Source: Acinetobacter sp. C26M
Lineage (GTDB): Bacteria > Pseudomonadota > Gammaproteobacteria > Pseudomonadales > Moraxellaceae
DNA: 64,000 nt
Direction: 5' to 3'
Assembly: GCF_023702675.1 (NCBI RefSeq)
Contig: NZ_CP098478.1
Location: 434,001 to 498,000, forward strand
Shown here: one piece after another, positions 9,965 through 16,856 of the stretch
Layout of the letters: the number at the start of each line of letters is the position of its first letter
How positions within the stretch are numbered: the first letter of the stretch is position 1
Notes under the pieces: generated by a model
The model's database searches: none
Told to the model about the DNA's origin: nothing
The model's input: the letters and a program-made list of their open reading frames with translations, nothing else
Position numbers and translations under genes: made by a program

Positions 9965-11455
9965 ATGGAAAAGCAAGTTGATGTATTAATTATTGGTGCA
10001 GGTATCTCTGGGATTGGGTTAGCTGTGCATCTCTCGAAGAACTGTCCACAACGTAAATTCGAAATCTTAGAGCGTCGTGATAGTTTTGGCGGAACATGGG
10101 ATTTATTCCGCTACCCTGGTATTCGTTCTGACTCAGATATGTCAACATTTGGTTTTAATTTTAAGCCATGGGCAAAAGACAAAGTTTTGGCGAGTGGTGC
10201 TGAGATCAAGGGTTATTTAAGCGATGTGATCAGTGAGAATCAGTTAAAAGATAAAATCCATTTTGGCCATCGTGTACTTTCTGCAAACTATGATTCTGCA
10301 AAGAAAAAATGGGCTGTGGAAATTGAAGACTCTAACAAGAAAAAGCAAACGTGGTCAGCAAACTTTGTGATGGGTTGTACGGGCTATTATAATTATGATC
10401 AAGGTTATGCACCGAAGTTCCCGAAACAAGAAGATTTCAAAGGTCAATTGATCCACCCACAACACTGGCCAGAAAATCTGGATTACACTGGCAAGAAAGT
10501 GGTGATCATTGGTAGTGGTGCGACAGCAATTACCCTTGTTCCTTCAATGGTGAAAGGCGGTGCAGGGCACGTGACCATGTTGCAGCGTTCTCCTTCTTAT
10601 ATTGCGACAATTCCTTCAATTGACTTTATTTATGAAAAAACCCGTAAATTTATGTCAGAAGAAACGGCTTATAAATTTACCCGTGCACGTAATATTGGTA
10701 TGCAGCGCGGTATCTATGCATTAGCGCAAAAATATCCGAAAACTGTTCGTCGCTTATTGTTGAAAGGCATTGAATTACAGTTGAAGGGTAAAGTGGATAT
10801 GAAACACTTTACACCGAGCTATAATCCTTGGGATCAGCGTTTATGTGTGGTGCCAGATGGTGACTTATTTAAAGCGCTACGTGAAGGCCAAGCCAATGTT
10901 GAAACAGATCAAATTGAAAAATTCACTGCCAATGGTATTCAATTGAAGTCTGGTAAACACCTTGAAGCAGATATTGTGATTTCAGCGACAGGTTTGGAAA
11001 TTCAAATCTTGGGTGGCGTGAAAGGTACAATCGATGGCAAGCCAATGGATACCTCACAACACATGCTTTATCAAGGTGTGATGGTGAGTGATGTGCCAAA
11101 TATGGCGATGATCATTGGTTATATCAATGCGTCTTGGACTTTAAAAGTTGATATTGCTGCGGATTATATCTGTCGTTTGCTTAATCATATGGATAAAAAT
11201 GGCTATGATGAAGTGATTGCCCATGCGGATCCAGCATTGCGTGAACAAGACACCATTATGGGTAAAATGTCTTCGGGTTATATTGCACGTGCAGCAGATG
11301 TGATGCCAAAACAAGGTAAAAAAGCACCTTGGAAAATCACCAATAACTATCTTGCGGATCGCAAAGAATTGAAAGATGCATCATTCAATGATGTCGTCCT
11401 ACAATTCCATAAACGTGGTGAGCAAGTCGATCGTAAACCAAAACTGGTGTCGTAA
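9965..11455 (+). CDS. almA: AlmA-type flavin monooxygenase for long-chain alkanes
   Basis: The 496-residue protein is a class B flavoprotein monooxygenase. Visible motifs are the FAD-binding GAGISG (11-16), the Baeyer-Villiger fingerprint FKGQLIHPQHWP (158-169) and the NADPH-binding GSGATA (183-188). From memory its sequence closely follows AlmA of Acinetobacter, which is needed for growth on alkanes of about C32 and longer; the exact reaction (subterminal or terminal oxidation) is less certain. The start was set at MEKQVDVLIIGAG; an earlier in-frame ATG at 9890 would add 25 unrelated residues and run through the operator-like repeat. It is monocistronic with its own terminator. An acyl-CoA dehydrogenase lies 0.7 kb away. 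Confidence 0.88.
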   Translation: MEKQVDVLIIGAGISGIGLAVHLSKNCPQRKFEILERRDSFGGTWDLFRYPGIRSDSDMSTFGFNFKPWAKDKVLASGAEIKGYLSDVISENQLKDKIHFGHRVLSANYDSAKKKWAVEIEDSNKKKQTWSANFVMGCTGYYNYDQGYAPKFPKQEDFKGQLIHPQHWPENLDYTGKKVVIIGSGATAITLVPSMVKGGAGHVTMLQRSPSYIATIPSIDFIYEKTRKFMSEETAYKFTRARNIGMQRGIYALAQKYPKTVRRLLLKGIELQLKGKVDMKHFTPSYNPWDQRLCVVPDGDLFKALREGQANVETDQIEKFTANGIQLKSGKHLEADIVISATGLEIQILGGVKGTIDGKPMDTSQHMLYQGVMVSDVPNMAMIIGYINASWTLKVDIAADYICRLLNHMDKNGYDEVIAHADPALREQDTIMGKMSSGYIARAADVMPKQGKKAPWKITNNYLADRKELKDASFNDVVLQFHKRGEQVDRKPKLVS

Positions 11456-11473
11456 TCACTCATTGAGTTCATT

Positions 11474-11504
11474 AAAACCCTATGCATAAGCATGGGGTTT
11501 TTTT
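11474..11504 (+). terminator. Intrinsic terminator of almA
   Basis: CCCTATGC (11478-11485) pairs with GCATGGGG (11490-11497, one G-T pair) around ATAA and is followed by seven T. Confidence 0.88.
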
Positions 11505-11581
11505 ATTTGCAATCAGACTTTAAATCTGGTCAATATCGCGTATATTGAGCACATTAGAAAATTTAGATTAGGGATAATACG

Positions 11582-12082
11582 ATGAAAAGAATCATCATCT
11601 TAGGGACATTATTATTCAGTACATCGGTCTTTGCCGATGATGTAAAACAAAAAGAAGTCATTGCGCAAAAGTTGGCATCCGTTGACGGGACGGAACAAGG
11701 GCTGCAAAACACCGATAAAATGATTTTAGAGCAAATTCGTATGCGTTTGCCAAAAGACTTACCCGAAAGTTTTTATACCGATTTGAGTAAAAATTTGAAC
11801 AGTGAACAGCGTAAGCAATTTATCGTGCAACGTTATGTGGAAAGTTTTAGCCAGAAAGAGTTACAAGCTGCCTTGAACTTCTATCAATCTGTAGAAGGGA
11901 AGGCTTGGGCAAAGAAAGCCAGTGATGTTGGCAGTGAGGTCGCGCATTTCACTACACAAAATGCGCGTACTGCGCTTAATACCACGATGCAACAATATAT
12001 TGAGAATCCTAAAGTGAAGCAGTTGATGGCAAGGATGAATCCACAGCCTGTTCAAGCTGATGAAAAACCTGAATCGAAATAA
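11582..12082 (+). CDS. Secreted DUF2059-family protein
   Basis: The 166-residue protein starts with a clear Sec signal peptide (MKRIIILGTLLFSTSVFADD), so it is probably periplasmic. Residues ~75-125 fit the DUF2059 pattern: a segment ending in the polar helix SFSQKELQAALNFYQSVEGK, where the family typically has E-L-x-A-x-x-x-F-Y-x-S-x-x-G. No enzymatic function is known for this family. The C-terminal tail is proline/glutamate-rich. It is transcribed alone between almA and the convergent acyl-CoA dehydrogenase. Confidence 0.8.
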   Translation: MKRIIILGTLLFSTSVFADDVKQKEVIAQKLASVDGTEQGLQNTDKMILEQIRMRLPKDLPESFYTDLSKNLNSEQRKQFIVQRYVESFSQKELQAALNFYQSVEGKAWAKKASDVGSEVAHFTTQNARTALNTTMQQYIENPKVKQLMARMNPQPVQADEKPESK

Positions 12083-12087
12083 ATAAA

Positions 12088-12118
12088 AAAGGGATCGCGC
12101 ATTGGGCACGATCCCTTT
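12088..12118. terminator. Bidirectional terminator between convergent genes
   Basis: AAAGGGATCG (12088-12097) pairs perfectly with CGATCCCTTT (12109-12118) between the DUF2059 gene and the acyl-CoA dehydrogenase gene. A- and T-runs on the two sides let it serve both directions. Confidence 0.9.
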
Positions 12119-12131
12119 GTTGTATTGATAT

Positions 12132-13304
12132 TTAGAGCGTACGAGAAATGAGTTCTTTCATGATTTCATTGGTACCTGCATAAATGCGATTGGCACGGTT
12201 ATCGATATAAGCACGGGCAATTGGATATTCCAGCATATAGCCATAACCACCATGCAGTTGTAAGCAGTCATCTACAACTTTTGAGAACATATCAGAAATT
12301 TTGTATTTTGCAGCTGCCGCAGCATCCACACCTAAGCTTTCTTCAAGCTGTAGTTCCATACAGCGATCAAGATAAGTACGACAGAAATCAATTTCCGTAC
12401 GCAATTCTGCCAGTTTAAAACGAGTATTTTGGAAGGTGCTAATGGCTTTGCCGAATGCTTTACGATCTTTAGTGTATTGTACTGTATGTGCAAAGGCAGC
12501 TTCAGCACCTGCTTGACAGATAATTGCGACCAGCATGCGTTCCCAAGCGAGCTCTTTCATCAACATGATAAAGCCCATGCCTTCCATACCTAATAGGTTT
12601 TCTTTCGGTACACGGACATTATCAAAGAACAATTCACAAGTATCTTGGCCTTTCATCCCAATTTTGTTCAGTGGTTTACCTTTGCTGAAACCTGCACGAT
12701 CCGCTTCTACAATCAGTAAGGATAAATTGGCTGAGCCTTTTTCATTGTTGCCTGTTTTACACACCACAATCGCCATATCACATAGATAGCCATTGGTAAT
12801 AAAGATTTTAGAACCATTGATGACATATTCATCGCCATCTAATACGGCAGTTGTGCGAACTGCTTGTAAGTCTGAACCTGTACCAGGTTCAGTCATCGCA
12901 ATCGCAGTCACGGCTTCACCTGTTGCCATTTTCGGTAACCAGTGTTGCTTTTGCTGCTCATTCCCAAAGTTATTGATATAGTTGGCCACGATATCTGAAT
13001 GTAAAGAGAAGCCCGTGCTTGAATCCATGGCATAGGCTTGTTCTTCGATCAGAATCATACTGTAAAGGCGATCTACACCTGAACCACCGTATTGCTCTGG
13101 CATGGTCGTACAAAGCAAACCAAGTGCACCTGCTTTATTCCATAAGTCACGATCAACATGTTGTTGTTTTTCATATTTTTCAATATTAGGTACAACTTCT
13201 TTCTCATAGAATTTACGCACGGTTTCGCGGAATGCTTCGTGGTCAGAAGTAAACAGTTTTCGTGGCAGCATGTTTGGAATTGGACGAATAGCACCTGATT
13301 GCAT
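12132..13304 (-). CDS. Acyl-CoA dehydrogenase, long-chain/isovaleryl-type active site
   Basis: This 390-residue FAD enzyme has the standard acyl-CoA dehydrogenase layout: N-terminal helical domain, beta domain with the signature AIAMTEPGTGSDLQAVRTTA (135-154), and a C-terminal helical domain with LHGGYGYMLEYPIARAYIDN. The usual catalytic Glu of the YEGT motif is Ala here (YAGTNE, near 376-381). Glu255 in AWERML takes the place used by long-chain and isovaleryl-CoA dehydrogenases. It should catalyse alpha,beta-desaturation of an acyl-CoA, but the substrate cannot be told. It stands alone, convergent with the DUF2059 gene. Confidence 0.9.
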   Translation of the reverse strand: MQSGAIRPIPNMLPRKLFTSDHEAFRETVRKFYEKEVVPNIEKYEKQQHVDRDLWNKAGALGLLCTTMPEQYGGSGVDRLYSMILIEEQAYAMDSSTGFSLHSDIVANYINNFGNEQQKQHWLPKMATGEAVTAIAMTEPGTGSDLQAVRTTAVLDGDEYVINGSKIFITNGYLCDMAIVVCKTGNNEKGSANLSLLIVEADRAGFSKGKPLNKIGMKGQDTCELFFDNVRVPKENLLGMEGMGFIMLMKELAWERMLVAIICQAGAEAAFAHTVQYTKDRKAFGKAISTFQNTRFKLAELRTEIDFCRTYLDRCMELQLEESLGVDAAAAAKYKISDMFSKVVDDCLQLHGGYGYMLEYPIARAYIDNRANRIYAGTNEIMKELISRTL

Positions 13305-13491
13305 TTGTTATTTTTCCCTAGAGTGTTGGATTTAAATCATCTTCATCACCATACAAGAAATTGAAAATAGTGGACAATGTGATCAATGCTCAATTTGATT
13401 GATGTATTTGGTCACTTGAGAAAAATCTCTAAGAACTTCATTGGGGAGATCGGGTACACTATGGGAAAATTGTTGCATTGCGGAGCCAATA

Positions 13492-13749
13492 ATGTCTGAT
13501 GAAATGACACTGGAAGAGCGTAAGGTTGTGTATCGTGCACGTCGTGGTTTAAAAGAAATCGATGTGTATTTTGATCCTTATGTTAAAAACCACTATCTGA
13601 CAGCTGATATCGCTGAAAAGGCATTATTTGCGGAGTTGGTCGATCAAGAAGATCCTGATTTATTGGATTGGTTTATGGAGGTTGGAGAACCGCCTCGTGC
13701 AGAATTAAAAGATTTTATTTTAAAATTAAAACACTATGTCCATGGCTAA
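13492..13749 (+). CDS. sdhE: FAD assembly factor SdhE
   Basis: This 85-residue protein is of the SdhE/YgfY family, which helps insert covalent FAD into succinate dehydrogenase SdhA. The family motif RGxxE is present as RRGLKE (Arg18, Gly19, Glu22), and the C-terminal helices follow the family pattern (DLLDWFMEVGEPP). The start was set at MSDEMTLEERK, ten bases after a GGAG site, rather than at an in-frame TTG at 13441. It overlaps the next gene by 14 bases, which mirrors the sdhE-ygfX pair of enterobacteria. Confidence 0.92.
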   Translation: MSDEMTLEERKVVYRARRGLKEIDVYFDPYVKNHYLTADIAEKALFAELVDQEDPDLLDWFMEVGEPPRAELKDFILKLKHYVHG

Positions 13750-14131
13750 TGGTGTTTTCGAGCTGCAACGCAGTCGTTTTGCGATGGTATTGCAGCTCTT
13801 GATTTTCATTGCCATCCTTAGTTTAACTTATTCCTTGCTTGCCTTATGGATTTGGCTATTGTGCTTCTGCATGATGGGAGCTGCTTGGATTTTGTTTCTC
13901 AAACAGCCACAGATTAAACGTTTTGAATACTTGGATCATCAAGAATGTTCGTTCGAGTTTTATGACCCCGAATTAAAGATTCAGCGCAGAAAAATCGTTA
14001 AAATATTGGATCACAAATTTTACATCGCACTCTATTTTTCTCATTCAAACCAGAGAACTTGTATCATTTGGTGGGATCAATTATCACATTCTCAGTGGCA
14101 AAAGCTAAAATTACGCGCAAAATTGGCATAA
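13736..14131 (+). CDS. YgfX/CptA-like inner-membrane protein
   Basis: The 131-residue protein has two closely spaced membrane segments (about residues 16-36 and 38-56) followed by a soluble C-terminal domain rich in aromatic and basic residues. Overlapping with sdhE and having this topology, it matches the YgfX (CptA) family; the E. coli member has been proposed as the toxin of a pair with SdhE or as a membrane helper, and the role is debated. Sequence similarity is weak by eye, so the call leans on context and topology. Confidence 0.65.
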   Translation: MSMANGVFELQRSRFAMVLQLLIFIAILSLTYSLLALWIWLLCFCMMGAAWILFLKQPQIKRFEYLDHQECSFEFYDPELKIQRRKIVKILDHKFYIALYFSHSNQRTCIIWWDQLSHSQWQKLKLRAKLA

Positions 14132-14338
14132 TTGTTTGACAATTCTACAACTGTATAAAATTAATAAAAATATAAATTTCAATAATTTAGTTAAAATTAG
14201 AATTTGTTTTGTTTAAATTGTTAGATTAAATACTCTAAAAAATAGTGAAAATTATGATTGTCAGACAATCTGGCGATCAAGTCCGATTTATTTTCGTTAA
14301 AGTACAAACACCAACGTAAAGTATGGTGGAGGTCCAAA

Positions 14339-14545
14339 ATGGAAATTCCAACATGGTCGTTTCTGGTGATTGCAATTATTTTTGCGATTGTAGTAGGAAG
14401 AGCAGGAACTTTACTCAGGGAATTTCTTGAATCACGTCAACCTCAAGTTGCAGTGACCAAGAGAAAGAGATTGAAAGTGTCATCAATATATCACTCTCCC
14501 GTGAATATCGATGATGAACGCCAATCTAGTATCTACCAAAAGTAG
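14339..14545 (+). CDS. Small single-pass membrane protein, tandem copy 1
   Basis: The 68-residue protein begins MEIPTWSFLVIAIIFAIVVG: one N-terminal membrane helix (residues 7-22), then RAGTLLREFLE and a basic/polar tail. GGAGG lies at a good distance before this ATG, which is why it was chosen over an in-frame start at 14258. The next gene encodes a shorter protein with nearly the same N-terminus, so the two are duplicates. The family is not one I recognise. A promoter is not obvious in the very AT-rich 200 bases upstream. Confidence 0.7.
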   Translation: MEIPTWSFLVIAIIFAIVVGRAGTLLREFLESRQPQVAVTKRKRLKVSSIYHSPVNIDDERQSSIYQK

Positions 14546-14549
14546 ATAC
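14529..14549 (+). repeat. Perfect hairpin at the junction of the two small membrane genes
   Basis: GTATCTAC (14529-14536) pairs with GTAGATAC (14542-14549) around a 5-base loop. It overlaps the TAG stop of copy 1 (14543-14545) and lies 20 bases before the ATG of copy 2. There is no T-run. It may set processing or relative expression of the two genes, which is inference. Confidence 0.75.
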
Positions 14550-14568
14550 CTAAGTGTAGGAGGTCTCT

Positions 14569-14670
14569 ATGGAGATTTCAATGTGGATGTTTCTAGTAAT
14601 TGCAATCGTTATGGCGATTGTTGTAGGAAGAGCTGGAACGTTACTCAAGGATTATTTTCAACAAAACTAA
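14569..14670 (+). CDS. Small single-pass membrane protein, tandem copy 2
   Basis: This 33-residue gene is shorter than usual annotation cut-offs. It begins MEISMWMFLVIAIVMAIVVG and continues RAGTLLKDYFQQN. Copy 1 has MEIPTWSFLVIAIIFAIVVG and RAGTLLREFLE at the same places, so the pair arose by duplication and the membrane helix plus VGRAGTLL is conserved. A strong GGAGG site precedes the ATG (14558-14563), and an intrinsic terminator follows. The function is unknown; conservation between the copies argues it is translated. Confidence 0.72.
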   Translation: MEISMWMFLVIAIVMAIVVGRAGTLLKDYFQQN

Positions 14671-14703
14671 AATATAAAGAGTTTCACGATTTTACCAGTT
14701 AAT

Positions 14704-14743
14704 AAGTAGCATGTGCTGAACCGTCGCAATGCTACTTTTTTTT
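14704..14743 (+). terminator. Intrinsic terminator after the small membrane genes
   Basis: AAGTAGCAT (14704-14712) pairs with ATGCTACTT (14729-14737), and the right arm runs into eight T. Confidence 0.88.
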
Positions 14744-14904
14744 GCCTGAAATTCCTGTTAAACCGCCCAAGTGTCAATTCATTCCGCTGTGATCTGTGTC
14801 AAAATGTCTCAGTTAAAATTAGAGCAATTACTCTTTAATTCAGGTTATGCATCTGATAATGTACAGCTAAAAGGAAAAAACAAATTATTAGAGGGACAGG
14901 AAGT

Positions 14905-16020
14905 ATGTCTAAACTCCAAAAAATTGGACAAGGTGTGGCGGTTGCTGTATTGACAACATCAATGCTATCAGGATGTTCATATGTGATTAAGACGGGTGCG
15001 AATGTCGCACTTGGTTTTGGTGAGAACCATATTGTTCCACCGATTTTAGCAATGGATGATGCTGAAATGGTGTGTAACTCTGGGAATGCTTTAACCCCAG
15101 CAGTGATGTCAACCAAAGATATGGGGGCTGACCCAACCCGAATGGCGGTATTACTCTATACCGCAGCTGGTGTTTGTGCTGAAAATCAAGCTTTAGAAGC
15201 AGAGTTGCGTTATCTACGTGCGTCTAAAGCAGGTCAGATTTCAGAAGCACAAGATGCACGTATCGAACAGAAACGTTGGGCGGGAATTGCTGCTGAGCGT
15301 CAATACGCAGGCTATCAGCTTTTTGCAAACCGTTGGGAAAGCAAATACAAATATAAGTTAGGCGATTCATGCCCAACCATGCGTAATGATCTAGACCAAA
15401 CTGTTTATTTACTCGGTATGGTTAGCGGTCTGCAGGCTATGACCAACGATATTAATTCTGGCGGTGCGATCAATGTACCTAAGGATATTGCAGGGATCGT
15501 TGAACGTGGTATGGCGTGTTTAGATAATGAAAAATTCTGGGGCGCTCCAGTGGCAACCCGTGCTGTGATCTGGACCTTATTACCAGGTGCTGGTGATGGC
15601 AAACCTGAACCTTATGCAACCATGAAGCAGTCTATGGCAATTGGTGAGAAGAAGGGTGTTCGTTTAGCACATGCTTTATATGCTGTTGCAGCACAAGCGA
15701 GTGGTGATGATGCGAAACTGCGCGATGCTTTTCGTTCTTATGCTGCAGCCACAGGTGATGACAAACCAGCGAATCCTCAGTTTAGATTGATTGATAAAAT
15801 GGCTGGTTTGATGGTTCGTGGTATTGCAGATCGTTATTGGACTGAAAATACAGGTGTAAGGGCCAATGATGAAGGTCTAACCTCATTCTGGGATGACAAG
15901 CAAGAAAGCTCAGCTGAGTTGGATTCGTTATTTGATGGTGGTGAAGCGGCACCTGCACAGGATCAAGCTGCGCCAGCATCAGACCAAGCAGCACCAGCAC
16001 AAGAAACTCCAGCGGAGTAA
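14905..16020 (+). CDS. TatT-like lipoprotein (TRAP transporter T component)
   Basis: The 371-residue protein has a lipoprotein signal peptide with lipobox LSGC (Cys24), so it should be lipid-anchored. The mature part is mostly helical, with segments such as MAVLLYTAAGVCAENQALEA and VYLLGMVSGLQAMTNDINSG that fit the TPR-like T-component family found with TRAP transporters. The C-terminus is a low-complexity tail of repeated APAQDQA/APASDQA units. A TRAP large permease gene lies 0.8 kb downstream, which supports the call. No classic DctP binding protein is seen nearby. The alternative is an unrelated helical lipoprotein. Confidence 0.65.
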   Translation: MSKLQKIGQGVAVAVLTTSMLSGCSYVIKTGANVALGFGENHIVPPILAMDDAEMVCNSGNALTPAVMSTKDMGADPTRMAVLLYTAAGVCAENQALEAELRYLRASKAGQISEAQDARIEQKRWAGIAAERQYAGYQLFANRWESKYKYKLGDSCPTMRNDLDQTVYLLGMVSGLQAMTNDINSGGAINVPKDIAGIVERGMACLDNEKFWGAPVATRAVIWTLLPGAGDGKPEPYATMKQSMAIGEKKGVRLAHALYAVAAQASGDDAKLRDAFRSYAAATGDDKPANPQFRLIDKMAGLMVRGIADRYWTENTGVRANDEGLTSFWDDKQESSAELDSLFDGGEAAPAQDQAAPASDQAAPAQETPAE

Positions 16021-16032
16021 CCTGAATTAAAC

Positions 16033-16079
16033 GACCTTTTACAGATGAACTATCTAAAATTGTAAAAGGTCTATTTTTT
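16033..16079 (+). terminator. Terminator between the TatT-like gene and the rhombosortase gene
   Basis: GACCTTTTACA (16033-16043) pairs perfectly with TGTAAAAGGTC (16061-16071) and is followed by TATTTTTT. It should reduce read-through into the next gene, which starts 17 bases later. Confidence 0.8.
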
Positions 16080-16095
16080 AGGGGGCAGTAAGCCA

Positions 16096-16677
16096 ATGAA
16101 AGATCAAGTATGGATAAGTAAGATTATTTTGATTGCGATATGTATTTCTATATCGGCTTGTCTACAGGTTTTTGCTGATCATTTTATTTATTGGCGGCCA
16201 AGCTTACTTACAGAATTTTGGCGTATTTGGACAGCACATTGGGTTCATGTGGGCTGGGTTCATTTTCTACTGAATATGATGGCATTCGCATGTTTGCCTT
16301 TCATTTTCCCTCATGTCCGAAATTGGCATTTATGGGCATTGTTGTTGATCTTACCTCCTTTCATTAGTTTCGTTTTTTATTTTTATTTACCTTATATTGA
16401 TGCTTATGCTGGACTTTCTGGTGTTTTGCATGGTTTATATACTGCTGTAGGCTTGGTATATCTGCAATATAAAAATGAACGTAAATTTGCGGTACTAGTT
16501 TTAGCGTTAATTGCGGCAAAACTGATTTGGGAAAATACCTTCGGAAAAACTGGTACGGCTCAGTTAATTGGTAGTCCAGTATTGACTGAAGCGCATTTAA
16601 TTGGTGCGATCGGTGGCGTCTTATGTGGTTTAAGTTATTTATTTATAATAAGGAAAAATAGAGAACACACAAATTGA
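16096..16677 (+). CDS. rrtA: Rhombosortase, rhomboid-family intramembrane serine protease
   Basis: The 193-residue protein has about six membrane segments and the rhomboid catalytic pieces: HFLLN (His56, Asn60) in the second segment, GLSG with the nucleophile Ser108, and His167 in EAHLIGAIGG. Size, the FWRIWTAHWVHVGWVHFLLN stretch and the absence of extra domains fit the rhombosortase subfamily, which cleaves GlyGly-CTERM tails of type II-secreted proteins. No protein in this window ends with a GlyGly-CTERM segment, so the substrate is elsewhere. The next gene starts 180 bases later. Confidence 0.82.
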   Translation: MKDQVWISKIILIAICISISACLQVFADHFIYWRPSLLTEFWRIWTAHWVHVGWVHFLLNMMAFACLPFIFPHVRNWHLWALLLILPPFISFVFYFYLPYIDAYAGLSGVLHGLYTAVGLVYLQYKNERKFAVLVLALIAAKLIWENTFGKTGTAQLIGSPVLTEAHLIGAIGGVLCGLSYLFIIRKNREHTN

Positions 16678-16856
16678 TAAAAACAACCAACAAAAAAGTG
16701 ATTGTAGTCATTCTTTTTTTAAAAAGTTTGATGCAAATTTAAGCGGTTTAAAAGGGATTGGTTATGTAGAGGGTAAATTCATTTATCTATCAACCATGGA
16801 CAGCGCATGATTCAACATCTTTGGATGGATGTTGATAACAATAAACTGGAATAGAC

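Noticed and set aside
14511-14702. A 63-codon open frame over the second small membrane gene
   Set aside because: It is in another frame, has no ribosome-binding site, and conflicts with the 33-codon gene, which has a strong site and a paralogue just upstream.
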